DNA of 64,000 bases from DAOTKC01 sp035449045 (GTDB taxonomy: Bacteria > Bacillota > Clostridia > Christensenellales > CAG-917): the NCBI GenBank assembly GCA_035449045.1, contig DAOTKC010000001.1, positions 74,343 to 138,342 on the forward strand. Direction: 5' to 3'. The notes beneath the pieces were generated by a model. The model was not told the origin of the DNA. It saw only the letters and a list, made by a program, of their open reading frames with translations, and searched no databases. Of this stretch, positions 19,299-27,564 are shown piece by piece (position 1 is the stretch's first letter; the number at the start of each line of letters is the position of its first letter). Both the position numbers and the translations under genes were made by a program.

Positions 19299-19364
19299 TT
19301 GAATAACATAATAACGCCCCTCGTGGCGCTTATTTTTAAGGAAAAAAGCGGAATTTAGGTTATT

Positions 19365-20015
19365 TTGAGCCCAAGCCGCTTTTTAAGGTTTAGCGTGAAC
19401 GCTGTATTTTTTAGCTTGCTTTTGGTGTCCATGGCAATCATATTGTTTACCGCGCCCGACAAGGCGATGTCGGCGCTGCTTTCGGGCGGAACGGAGGGAA
19501 TAACGCTCTCCGTCAAGCTTCTCGCCATCTACGCGGTGTGGCTGTCGGTCTTAAAGATGGCGGAAAAACTCGACCTCACCGAAAAGCTCTCGAGACTTTT
19601 CCGCCCGCTAATCCGAAAACTGATGAAAGGCGAATCGCCCAAGGCAGAAAAGCTCATTGCCGTCAACCTCGCCGCCAACATGCTGGGCATGGGCGGTGCG
19701 GCGACGCCGGCGGGCATCGGCGCAATCCGCGAGATGTGGGACGGCAAAAGCGATACCGCAACCGATAATATGCTTATGCTGGTTGTCTTGAACGCTACCT
19801 CCGTTCAGCTCATCCCCGCCACTGTCGTCGCCATGCGGATTGCGGCGGGCAGCGGCTCGGCCGCCGATATAATTCTCCCTTCCCTTCTCGCCACGCTTTT
19901 CTCTTCCGTTCTCGCCGTAATTTTGGTCAAGACGCTGTCGCTCAAAATAAGAAAGCCTAAGTCCTTAAAGGGCTTTAAAAAGCGCGGCGAAGGCGTCTTT
20001 TTAGACTCAAAATGA
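19365..20015 (+). CDS. spmA: SpmA-like spore maturation protein (nucleoside-recognition/Gate domain membrane protein)
   Basis: A 216-residue membrane protein with an N-terminal hydrophobic helix, a central NLAANMLGMGGAATPAGIGAI segment typical of SpmA, and a C-terminal pair of helices ending in a basic tail. In Bacillus, SpmA and SpmB act together in core dehydration of spores. The start is uncertain: TTG at 19365 or GTG at 19395, the latter with AAGG 8 nt upstream. It overlaps spmB as ATGA. Presence suggests spore-forming ancestry, not proof of sporulation. Confidence 0.85.
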   Translation: MSPSRFLRFSVNAVFFSLLLVSMAIILFTAPDKAMSALLSGGTEGITLSVKLLAIYAVWLSVLKMAEKLDLTEKLSRLFRPLIRKLMKGESPKAEKLIAVNLAANMLGMGGAATPAGIGAIREMWDGKSDTATDNMLMLVVLNATSVQLIPATVVAMRIAAGSGSAADIILPSLLATLFSSVLAVILVKTLSLKIRKPKSLKGFKKRGEGVFLDSK

Positions 20016-20518
20016 GCGTTTACATTCTTCCCGTTTTTATAATCGCGCTGCTCATTTTTTCGGCGATAAAAAAAATCCGCGTCTACGACTGCTTCGTTGA
20101 GGGCGGTAAAGAGGCCCTGAAGCTCATCGGCACTGTCTTTCCTTATATTGCTGCCGTGTCCATCGCCATAGCCGTCTTCAAAGAGAGCGGCTTTTCGGCG
20201 GTTTTATCCAAGCTTTTGGCTTATCCTCTTTCCTTTCTCGGCATTCCCGGCGAGCTTGCCGAGCTCATGATGTTGATACCGGTCAGCGGCAACGGCGCCG
20301 TCGCCATGCTGGAAAACATCCTGATTGAATACGGCGCCGACAGCTACATAGGCCGTTGCGCTTCCGCCATTATGGGCAGCAGCGAAACCGTCTTTTATAT
20401 CTCGGCAGTTTACTTTTCCGACACCTCGGTAAAAAAGCTCCGATTTGCCATCCCCGCGGCGCTACTCGCAAATTTCGGCGGCTCGATTGTCGCCTGCCTT
20501 CTCTGTAGATTTATTTAA
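20012..20518 (+). CDS. spmB: SpmB-like spore maturation protein
   Basis: Partner of SpmA: a 168-residue membrane protein with about four hydrophobic segments and the Gate-domain motifs IPVSGNGAVAMLENI (about 88) and ASAIMGSSETVFYISAVYF (about 117), which match SpmB. Its ATG overlaps the spmA stop by 4 nt, so the two are translationally coupled. The 174 nt after it hold only the hppA promoter. Confidence 0.88.
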   Translation: MSVYILPVFIIALLIFSAIKKIRVYDCFVEGGKEALKLIGTVFPYIAAVSIAIAVFKESGFSAVLSKLLAYPLSFLGIPGELAELMMLIPVSGNGAVAMLENILIEYGADSYIGRCASAIMGSSETVFYISAVYFSDTSVKKLRFAIPAALLANFGGSIVACLLCRFI

Positions 20519-20637
20519 GAGTTATTGCTGATTCGCTTATTAAATTTTGCTGTTCCGAACTTTCAAAACAATAACCCCATTGCCTTTTAAATTAAGCTTT
20601 GAGCCTGATCTATTGTTTGTTACGGCTGTTTTATTTG

Positions 20638-20666
20638 TTTACAATTGTATTCGTTTAGTTTAAAAT
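20638..20666 (+). promoter_or_regulatory. Promoter of hppA
   Basis: TTTACA (20638-20643), 17 bp, TAAAAT (20661-20666); GGAGG at 20683-20687 then precedes the ATG at 20693. Confidence 0.7.
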
Positions 20667-20692
20667 AGGTATAACTATATACGGAGGTTTAT

Positions 20693-22810
20693 ATGACTGC
20701 TTTACAGATTGTTTTGCTGATAAGCATTATCGTCGCCTTGGCGGCGTTCGGGCTGGCGGCGCTTCTCTACGTCTTCGTCGTCAAGCTGAAATCGGAAAAC
20801 GAAAAAATCGCCAAGATTGCCGAGTATATCCGAAAGGGCGCCAACACCTTTTTAAAGAAGGAATACGGCGTGCTGGCGTTTTTTGCGCTGGCGGCCGGCA
20901 TATTAATAGTGCTGTTTTTGCCGCACCCCATTTGGAGCGGCGAGCCGCTTAAAAACGTCTTTATGCTGATTTCCTACTTCGCCGGCACAATCTTCTCGGC
21001 GTTCGCGGGCAAAATAGGCATTCAAATAGCGACTATCGCCAACAAAAAGGCCGCCGAAGCCGCCAAGGAAGGCATTAAGCCCTCATTTATGGCGGGATTT
21101 AGGGGCGGCGCCGTCATGGGTATGGCGGTAGTGGGCACCAGTCTTTTGGGCGTGGCCGCGCTGTTTTGGATTTTCGGCGACGCCACCATGCTGTTGGGCT
21201 TCTCCTTCGGCGCAAGCTCGCTCGCGCTGTTTGCCAAAGCGGGCGGCGGCATATTCACCAAAACCGCCGATGTCTCCGCCGACCTCGTCGGCAAAGTCGA
21301 GCTCGGCATACCCGAGGACGACCCGAGAAACCCCGCGGTCATAGCCGATAACGTCGGTGACAATGTCGGCGACGTCGCCGGCATGGGCGCCGACCTCTTC
21401 GACTCCAACGTGGCATCTATGACAGCCGCGCTCGTCATGGCCTCGGCCATAGACGCCTCGACGGGCGGCAGATACAGCGCCACCGTCATGGTATTCTGCT
21501 ATGCCGCCATCGGCTTGTTTGCCTCAATTTTGGGCGTGGCTACGGCGCGCATAGGCAAGAAAGGCAATCCCACCATGGCGCTCAACAGCTCGACTTACGT
21601 CACCACGGCAATCTTCGCCGCCGTCACGGCAGGCGCAACCGCCATCTTCTTCAACACTACGGCAGGCTGGTGCATTTGGGGCGCTTCCGCCATCGGTCTC
21701 ATCGTCGGCACCGTAATAGGACTCACCACCGACTTCTTTACAAACGACACTAAAAAACCCGTTCAAAACGTCGCCAAAGCGTCTAAATCGGGACCAGCCT
21801 TCACCATCCTTTCGGGGCTCTCCTACAGCTTCGTAAGCGTGCTGCCCGCCATGATAGGCATAGCGGTCTCGGCGCTCGGCTCTTATCTCGTCTGCTCCGA
21901 ATTTATCGGAAAGTCGCTGGGTATGTCGTCCGAATTCGGCATGTTCGGCATCGCGATGGCGGCCGTCGGCATGCTGTCAATCGTCGGCATGATAGTCGCC
22001 AACGACGCCTACGGGCCGATTGTCGACAACGCGCGCGGCCTCGCCGAAATGGGCGAACTCGGCGAAGAAGTGCTTGAAATCACCGACCAGCTCGACTCGG
22101 CGGGCAACACCGTCAAGGCGATAACCAAGGGCTTTGCCATCGGCGCGGCGGGACTGACCGTCATCGCGCTGCTCGGCGCCTTTATGAGCGAGGTCAACTC
22201 CGCGGCGGGAAGAACGGTCATATCCGGCTTCGACGTCATGAACCCCATCGTCTTTTTCGGAATTTTGGTCGGCGCCGCGCTGCCCGCGGTGTTCTCTGCC
22301 ATGCTGATACTGGGCGTCGATAAAAACGCGCAGCGGATGGTCGGCGAAATACACCGCCAGTTCGACACCATTCCCGGCCTTAAAGAGGGCGCGGAGGGCG
22401 TCGTTCCCGACTATGACAAATGCATTAACCTCGCCACAAAGGGCGCTCTCCGCGAGCTGGTGCCCGCCGGCGTATTCGCCATACTGCTGACGCTCGCCGT
22501 CGGCTTGGTGGGCGGCGTTCAGGCAATCGGCGGCTTCTTGCTCGGCAACATCGTAAGCGGACTTCTTCTCGCGCTCATCATGTCCAACGCGGGCGGGCTT
22601 TGGGACAATGCCAAGAAATACGTCGAATCGGGTCACGAGGGCGGCAAAGGCAGCGCCGCGCACAAGTCGGCCGTCGTCGGCGACACCGTGGGCGACCCAT
22701 TCAAGGATACCGCAGGCCCCTCCATCAACACCCAAATCACCGTCGTCAGCTTGGTCGCATCTTTAACCGGCGTCATCTTTTTGAACTTCTCGGCGGTCGG
22801 ACTCATCTAA
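20693..22810 (+). CDS. hppA: Membrane-bound ion-translocating pyrophosphatase
   Basis: Couples PPi hydrolysis to proton or sodium transport across the membrane. The 705-residue protein has about 16 hydrophobic segments and the substrate-site motif DVSADLVGKVELGIPEDDPRNPAVIADNVGDNVGDVAG (roughly 200-235), plus the C-terminal KSAVVGDTVGDPFKDTAGPS. In GNTVKAITKG, Lys475 and Thr478 match the potassium-independent class, which are proton pumps in characterised cases. It is monocistronic, with a strong promoter and terminator. PPi released by GlgC and tRNA charging could serve as substrate (inference). Confidence 0.96.
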   Translation: MTALQIVLLISIIVALAAFGLAALLYVFVVKLKSENEKIAKIAEYIRKGANTFLKKEYGVLAFFALAAGILIVLFLPHPIWSGEPLKNVFMLISYFAGTIFSAFAGKIGIQIATIANKKAAEAAKEGIKPSFMAGFRGGAVMGMAVVGTSLLGVAALFWIFGDATMLLGFSFGASSLALFAKAGGGIFTKTADVSADLVGKVELGIPEDDPRNPAVIADNVGDNVGDVAGMGADLFDSNVASMTAALVMASAIDASTGGRYSATVMVFCYAAIGLFASILGVATARIGKKGNPTMALNSSTYVTTAIFAAVTAGATAIFFNTTAGWCIWGASAIGLIVGTVIGLTTDFFTNDTKKPVQNVAKASKSGPAFTILSGLSYSFVSVLPAMIGIAVSALGSYLVCSEFIGKSLGMSSEFGMFGIAMAAVGMLSIVGMIVANDAYGPIVDNARGLAEMGELGEEVLEITDQLDSAGNTVKAITKGFAIGAAGLTVIALLGAFMSEVNSAAGRTVISGFDVMNPIVFFGILVGAALPAVFSAMLILGVDKNAQRMVGEIHRQFDTIPGLKEGAEGVVPDYDKCINLATKGALRELVPAGVFAILLTLAVGLVGGVQAIGGFLLGNIVSGLLLALIMSNAGGLWDNAKKYVESGHEGGKGSAAHKSAVVGDTVGDPFKDTAGPSINTQITVVSLVASLTGVIFLNFSAVGLI

Positions 22811-22832
22811 AGCAATCTACGATATTTTAATG

Positions 22833-22862
22833 AAAAAAGCCGTCCGGTGGACGGCTTTTTCT
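22833..22862 (+). terminator. Terminator of hppA
   Basis: AAAAAGCCGTCC/GGACGGCTTTTT hairpin with a 2-nt loop followed by CTTT; 22 nt after the hppA stop. The symmetrical A/T flanks may let it act in both directions. Confidence 0.88.
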
Positions 22863-22974
22863 TTGTGCCTTTTAGCTAAATAAGACCTTGATTTATTCTT
22901 TATTCAAGAGTTTCACCAACTCGCATAAGGCCGTGTTACGGCTATGTCGAGAAGTCAATAGGGCGGCTCGGGAT

Positions 22975-23175
22975 TTAGCAATATTGGTTGATTTGCTCGG
23001 CGAGCTTGTCGGCGTCGGCGCCGTGGACCTCGCAGGCCTGCTCCAGCGTTTCGCCGTGAGCCATGGCGCAACCTATGCAGTGCATTCCCGCTTTTTGCAG
23101 GATTTTGACGACGGCGTTGACGTCGGTCACGTTTCCGATTATGTCGGCAATCAGCATATCTTTAGTTACTTTCAT
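22975..23175 (-). CDS. DUF1858 domain protein
   Basis: A 66-residue protein with the DUF1858 pattern: DMLIADIIGNVTDVNAVVKIL, then GMHCIGCAMAHGETLEQACEVHG, ending in Cys. The CxGC pair and fold relate to the N-terminal domain of ScdA/Ric-type proteins and to hybrid-cluster-protein-associated proteins; a role in redox or iron-sulfur handling is inferred. The ATG at 23175 has AGGAG 6 nt upstream, better than a start 27 nt earlier. A perfect palindrome GCGGAATTCCGC lies upstream at 23189-23200. No operon partner is evident. Confidence 0.85.
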   Translation of the reverse strand: MKVTKDMLIADIIGNVTDVNAVVKILQKAGMHCIGCAMAHGETLEQACEVHGADADKLAEQINQYC

Positions 23176-23299
23176 ATTTTTCTCCTGGGCGGAATTCCGC
23201 AATAATATTATTATTTAATTTTTTCGCTTTTTTATCTTTAGGTATTATTTGCTTTTAATTTTTCAGGGCGTTTCTATTCGGTTTCCCGAGGCAATAGGC

Positions 23300-24376
23300 C
23301 TAGATGACGCCCGAGGATTTTAAGAAGTAGACGATGAGGGCAATGAGCCCTAGCGCGAGAAGCGCCGCAATCGTCACGCGGAGGGCGGATACAGGCGACT
23401 TGCCCGTGGATCGGCCGGTGCGGCCGTTAACGAAAAAGTTATAGAGCTTGGTTTTGAAGTAGAACCCGCAAACCCAAAGCGGCATCAGGATGTGGCGGAA
23501 ACGGACGCTTAAATACCGCGTGTTGACGTTGAGATATCCCACGACATCGTAGGAATAGCGGGAGAGAATGCCGCGCTTTATTTCCTCGGTCATCTTGTCT
23601 TCGGCGATTTTGAAGCAGTTCTCCAAACTGTTGTCGTATCTCTCCGCCGAAAAACCCGCCAAAAACTCCTTTTTATATTCCTTGGCGTTCCCGATGTCGA
23701 AGGGCCCCAGTTTATCCATCTGTCTTTGGTTGAGCGTCTTGGACGACTCAATCAAAACGTTGGGAAAATATTTGTCGTAATTGCCGCTGACGTTGAACCA
23801 GCGCGTCCTCACCTCGGTGTGGCGGTTTTTGCCGCTTCCCACCGTCACGGTGTAGTGCTTGCCGAGCTGGCCGTTGTAAGTGGAGGCAGTGTTGCTCGAG
23901 TAGGAAAAACAGGGCGAATAGACGCCGCGGATGTTATCGACACTAAACTGCTTTTTGGCCTTGGACGGCGCGAAAAGCTTGCCTTTAATCCACTTTTTGC
24001 CGCATTCCGAAGCTTCTTCCTTGGTAACCTTAAACGGCAGCAGCGAGTCGGGCTTGAGCCCGGGAATTTGGTCGGCGTCGAGAATGCACGCCGCGCCGCA
24101 GAAGGGGCAGTTGTGCGCCGTCTCGAACTCCGAAAAATAGGTGTGGGCGTTGCAGTTTTTGCAGAGATAGGATATGCCGGTTTCCTCGACGTCGCCCTTT
24201 CCGATATAAGAAAAGTAGTCGCGCTCGGCTATCGCGGCTTCGGCCTCGATCGCCCCCGAACTTGAACAATAGGGACACTTGAGCGCGCCCGAGGCGACAT
24301 CAAACACCATGTTGGCGCCGCAGTTGTCACATTTAACGACGTCGGCGTTTTTTAAATCGGATTTTTCCATCCCCAT
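23300..24376 (-). CDS. Zinc-ribbon membrane protein, YdjG-like partner of the SPFH protein
   Basis: A 358-residue protein. The first 110 residues hold two zinc ribbons (CDNCG...CPYC; CKNC...CPFC), the middle has the aromatic-rich SPCFSYSS and TEVRTRWFNVSG stretches, and the C-terminus has a basic segment followed by one transmembrane helix. This layout matches the TFIIB-zinc-ribbon proteins that accompany SPFH proteins in Bacillota, such as B. subtilis YdjG, which helps place YdjI at the membrane. Start is uncertain: ATG at 24376 or 24370, neither with a strong Shine-Dalgarno. It follows the SPFH gene by 127 nt and probably shares its transcript. Confidence 0.7.
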   Translation of the reverse strand: MGMEKSDLKNADVVKCDNCGANMVFDVASGALKCPYCSSSGAIEAEAAIAERDYFSYIGKGDVEETGISYLCKNCNAHTYFSEFETAHNCPFCGAACILDADQIPGLKPDSLLPFKVTKEEASECGKKWIKGKLFAPSKAKKQFSVDNIRGVYSPCFSYSSNTASTYNGQLGKHYTVTVGSGKNRHTEVRTRWFNVSGNYDKYFPNVLIESSKTLNQRQMDKLGPFDIGNAKEYKKEFLAGFSAERYDNSLENCFKIAEDKMTEEIKRGILSRYSYDVVGYLNVNTRYLSVRFRHILMPLWVCGFYFKTKLYNFFVNGRTGRSTGKSPVSALRVTIAALLALGLIALIVYFLKSSGVI

Positions 24377-24503
24377 TTTTTTTACCGCTAATGCGGCTTG
24401 CCGGGCGCTTGTTATCGCGCTTAACAAATATATGCCGCAAACGTGACTTGTGCCCAACTAATTCGGCATAAGGCCAAATCTTCGGTGAATTTAGCTAAAA
24501 GAA

Positions 24504-25607
24504 CTAGTTCTTGGCGCCGCAGTGAGGGCAGAACTTGCCCGAGGCCGGCATTTCCTTGCCGCAAGCGGCGCAATTCTTGACCGCCGAAATCGGCGCGCCG
24601 CAGTCGGGACAGAACTTGGCGCTTGCTTTGACAGCCGCGCCGCACTTGCCGCATACCGCCGAACCGAGCTTGGCGCCGCAGTCGGGGCAGAATTTGGCGC
24701 CTGCCTTGACGGAAGCTCCGCATTTGCCGCAACTTTCGGCGGCGGCTTTGGCGGACTGCTTGGCCATCGCCTCGGTCATGACACCGCCCAGCGTAATACC
24801 CGCGCCCAATCCCATGCCGGCGCCCGCCATGCCGCCAGGGTTTTTGGCGGCGTCGCGCATCGCTTGAGCGGCTTGGAAGCGCGCGTAGTTGTCCATGGAA
24901 TCGGAAAGGACGCCCAAACTGGTGCGCTCGTCCATCGTCTTTTCGACCTCGGCGGGAAGAGAGAGATTTTCAATATAAAACGAAATCAGCTTAAGGCCGA
25001 GCTTGTCGAAGTCGGAAGTGAGGAATGTTTGAACGGCCGCCGAAATTTCGTCGTATTTGGCGGCTAGGTCGAGCGCGGCCACCTTGGATTCGGCTATGAC
25101 GTCGCTTATCCTCGACACCAAAATCTTCTTTATGTATTCCTCAATCTGGTTTACGGTATAGAGTTTATTGGTGCCGAACAGCTCGCGCATGAACACCACG
25201 GGATCGCCCACCCTTATCGAGTAAACGCCGTAGCCGCGAAGGCGGATGACGCCAAAATCGCGGTCGCGCATCATAATGGGGTTGGTAGTGCCCCACTTAA
25301 GGTTGGTGAACTGCTTGGTGTTGACGAAATAGACATCGCCCTTGTAGGGGTTTTCAAAGGCGTATTTCCAGTTGGCGAGCTTTGTCAGAATGGGCAGGTT
25401 GTTGGTGTCGAGCTTATATTTGCCGGGCCCGAAAACGTCGGCCACTACTCCCTCAAACACAAACACGGTCGCCTGCGATTCGTTGACGATCAGCTGCGAG
25501 CCTTTCATTATGGCATATCTGTCGGCCACCGTATAACGGTAGACCATGACGTTGTCGGTCGGGTCTTTCCACTCGATAACTTTAAGGAGTTGGTTTTTAA
25601 GTCCCAT
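24504..25607 (-). CDS. SPFH (band 7) protein with C-terminal zinc ribbons, YdjI-like
   Basis: A 367-residue protein. The SPFH domain spans about 20-245 (VNESQATVFVFEGVVADVFGPGKYKLDT; KLYTVNQIEEYIKKILVSRISDVIAES), then a Gly/Met-rich linker (about 258-280) and three tandem two-CxxC ribbons to the end (CGKCG/CPDCG, CGKCG/CPDCG, CAACG/CPHCG). This matches the 'virion core protein' SPFH family typified by B. subtilis YdjI, a PspA-associated envelope-stress factor. No pspA homologue lies nearby. The ATG at 25607 has GGAGG about 8 nt upstream. Confidence 0.85.
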   Translation of the reverse strand: MGLKNQLLKVIEWKDPTDNVMVYRYTVADRYAIMKGSQLIVNESQATVFVFEGVVADVFGPGKYKLDTNNLPILTKLANWKYAFENPYKGDVYFVNTKQFTNLKWGTTNPIMMRDRDFGVIRLRGYGVYSIRVGDPVVFMRELFGTNKLYTVNQIEEYIKKILVSRISDVIAESKVAALDLAAKYDEISAAVQTFLTSDFDKLGLKLISFYIENLSLPAEVEKTMDERTSLGVLSDSMDNYARFQAAQAMRDAAKNPGGMAGAGMGLGAGITLGGVMTEAMAKQSAKAAAESCGKCGASVKAGAKFCPDCGAKLGSAVCGKCGAAVKASAKFCPDCGAPISAVKNCAACGKEMPASGKFCPHCGAKN

Positions 25608-25639
25608 TATTTTTACCTCCGATTCCTAATAACTATAAT

Positions 25640-25668
25640 ATTATATCATTTGCTCCCAACAAATGCAA
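25640..25668 (-). promoter_or_regulatory. Promoter of the SPFH/zinc-ribbon pair
   Basis: Minus-strand TTGCAT (25663-25668), 17 bp, TATAAT (25640-25645); start near 25633, then GGAGG and the ATG at 25607. Confidence 0.7.
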
Positions 25669-25687
25669 TAAATTGTATGAATGAAAA

Positions 25688-25800
25688 GCGGCTTACGCCG
25701 AACGAATAATGAATAATGAATAACGGTGGATGCGGCGCGTTGCGCCGAACAAAAAACGATAAACGAAAAACGAAAAACGGAGGATGGCGGCGCAAGCGGG
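25688..25800. repeat. Composite extragenic repeat: GC-rich hairpins separated by AT-rich short repeats
   Basis: Three short GC-rich segments able to fold back (gcggcttacgccgaac at 25688, gcggcgcgttgcgccgaac at 25732, ggcggcgcaagcggg at 25786) alternate with two AT-rich arrays, (aataatg)n at 25705-25725 and (aaaaacg)n at 25751-25780. Each array ends in acggTGGATg- or acggAGGATgg-like sequence. The modular pattern resembles dispersed extragenic elements of other gut Bacillota. It lies between the AEC gene end and the SPFH promoter. Confidence 0.55.
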
Positions 25801-25801
25801 A

Positions 25802-26809
25802 TTAAAGTAAAAGCAAAAGCAAGGGGACGGTGAGGGCGGAAAGCAGTGTGGACAAAAGAATGGCGTTCGCCGCGGCGCGCTCGCCAGCGCCGTGAATCTC
25901 GGCAAGGCCCAAGACGATGTTGGCGGAAGGCATTGCCGAAAAAATGAATACCGAGGCCTTTATAACCGGGTCTATCGGCATAAAATACATAATTAAAAAG
26001 CAGAGCATGGGGTGAACGATAAGCTTAAGCGCGGCCGAAATATAGAGGTCTTTGTCAAGAAACAGCGCGCGCGGCTTTATTGTGGCGAAACGCATGCCGA
26101 GAATCAGCATGCACATCGGCGCCGTCATTTTTGAGAGAAGCTCGACTCCGGTATTGAGCACGCCGGGGAGCTTGACGCCCAAGAAAAACAGCGGCAGTGC
26201 CACGACAAGTGTAAGCGTCGGCTGATTTATGAGCGCCTTTTTGAAACTCATGAATTTTTTGTCGCCCGTTATTAAGAAAAGCCCCAGCGTCCAGCAGAGA
26301 AGGTTCATCGCGATAAGATATACCGCCGAAAACAGCACTGCTTTTGGCTGGCCGGGCATCAGAGCCTCGACGAGCGGCACTCCCAAAAAGCCGGCGTTGG
26401 CAAATGCGGAGGCGGCGGCGAGCACGCGGTTTTTGGCGGCGTCGGAGCCTTTGAAAGACGAAGTCTGTTCGAAAAGCGCCAGCGCGCCGTCGGTGTCGAA
26501 AGAGGGTAAAGTCGCCGCTTCTTTTTTCTTTTTAAATCGCACCAAAACAAGATAGGTGAGCGCCAGCATCAGGATTTGGAAGAGAAGCGACAAGCCCAAA
26601 ACGATGCCCGCCTCTCTTAAAAGCTCAAGGGAATAGGGCGCCTTTTGGAAAGAATATATGACTAAGGCGGGCGAGTTGACGTAGACCAATACCTTGGCGA
26701 ACGCCGCAATCGACCGCTCCTCCGCCGCCTTTAATTTTATTAAGAGATAGCCCGGCACCGCGAACGCTATCAGCATCAGCACGTTGGACGCCGTGAGCCA
26801 GAATTCCAT
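25802..26809 (-). CDS. AEC (auxin efflux carrier) family transporter
   Basis: A 335-residue inner membrane protein with about ten hydrophobic segments in two five-helix halves. The second half has the family pattern LSKMTAPMCMLILGMRFA (about 228) and FSAMPSANIVLGLAEIHG (about 293), which mark AEC/YfdV-type permeases. Known bacterial members move dicarboxylates such as malate, or are uncharacterised; the substrate cannot be read from this sequence. It is a lone leftward gene beginning at the ATG at 26809. Its promoter was not identified. Confidence 0.85.
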   Translation of the reverse strand: MEFWLTASNVLMLIAFAVPGYLLIKLKAAEERSIAAFAKVLVYVNSPALVIYSFQKAPYSLELLREAGIVLGLSLLFQILMLALTYLVLVRFKKKKEAATLPSFDTDGALALFEQTSSFKGSDAAKNRVLAAASAFANAGFLGVPLVEALMPGQPKAVLFSAVYLIAMNLLCWTLGLFLITGDKKFMSFKKALINQPTLTLVVALPLFFLGVKLPGVLNTGVELLSKMTAPMCMLILGMRFATIKPRALFLDKDLYISAALKLIVHPMLCFLIMYFMPIDPVIKASVFIFSAMPSANIVLGLAEIHGAGERAAANAILLSTLLSALTVPLLLLLL

Positions 26810-26993
26810 AAAACCGCCTGTATTCGCCTATGCGCGAAATCTTTTGAATGCCGTAGCCGTTCGGCTGCGGTCTATTAATTATAACGCGGACGGTTAAATT
26901 TCACAAGCGAAAACCAAAGCCCCCTATCTATTGAGGGCGCAATATTACACTTATGAAAGCCAAAACATCCACTTGAGGTTCATTGAGTTAAAA

Positions 26994-27028
26994 ATCAAAA
27001 AGCCTTGCGGTTGCAAGGCTTTTTTGGA
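26994..27028 (-). terminator. Terminator of the ribosomal protein operon
   Basis: AGCCTTGC/GCAAGGCT stem (27001-27008 with 27013-27020) with A/T extension, a 4-nt loop, and TTTTTGATTTTT on the minus strand, 20 nt after the rplQ stop. Confidence 0.9.
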
Positions 27029-27047
27029 TAATCCTTTTTTGAGCGGG

Positions 27048-27554
27048 TCAGACGAGCTCGATTACCGCCATTTCGGCGCCGTCGCCTCTTCTTCTGCCCA
27101 AACGGACTATGCGCGTGTAGCCGCCGCCCTGCCCTTTATCCTTGGCGCGGAGGGCGTATTTGGGCGCATACTCGTTGAAAATCTTCTCGATGAGAGGATG
27201 GTTGATGTCCTTTATGCGGGCTTTGAAAGCTTCCTTAGACTCTTTGTTGCGGCGGGTTTCCTGAAGGTCGGCGAGCTTGGCCATCATGCGGCGGCGAGCG
27301 GCGAGCTTCTTGGGGCCGTCGGCCTTGAATTCGACGGCAACCGTTTCACCCTTTAAGTTGACCTTGTTTTTGGTCGAGGTGGTCTCGTCCTCATAGGTGC
27401 GGATTGCCGAGGTTATGATTTTTTCGGCAAGCGACCTCACCGATTTGGCGCGGTCGACGGTCGTCTCGATTCTGCCGAACCAAAGCAGCTCCGAGGTCTG
27501 ATTTTTGAGCATAGCCATACGTTGGTCTGTCGGTTTTCCTAGTTTGCTTGGCAT
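27048..27554 (-). CDS. rplQ: 50S ribosomal protein L17, long form
   Basis: Large-subunit protein and last gene of the ribosomal operon. The start (KLGKPTDQRMAMLKNQTSELL) and the end (YAPKYALRAKDKGQGGGYTRIVRLGRRRGDGAEMAVIELV) are those of L17. At 168 residues it is about 40-50 longer than the usual protein because of a charged insertion at about 58-110, between the RAKSVRSLAEK helix and the C-terminal domain. Reading frame and codon use look normal through the insertion. It is 10 nt after rpoA. Confidence 0.95.
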   Translation of the reverse strand: MPSKLGKPTDQRMAMLKNQTSELLWFGRIETTVDRAKSVRSLAEKIITSAIRTYEDETTSTKNKVNLKGETVAVEFKADGPKKLAARRRMMAKLADLQETRRNKESKEAFKARIKDINHPLIEKIFNEYAPKYALRAKDKGQGGGYTRIVRLGRRRGDGAEMAVIELV

Positions 27555-27564
27555 ATTATCCTCC

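Noticed and set aside
19241..19364. T-box or SAM riboswitch upstream of metG
   Set aside because: The predicted leader is about 23 nt long and no T-box or S-box core is visible.
23189..23200. Perfect palindrome GCGGAATTCCGC upstream of the DUF1858 gene as an operator
   Set aside because: A single 12-bp palindrome without a recognised promoter alongside is too little evidence for a regulatory call.
25693..25905. A 70-codon minus-strand frame crossing the extragenic repeat
   Set aside because: It overlaps the real AEC gene end in another frame and its end is a translation of the microsatellite repeats.
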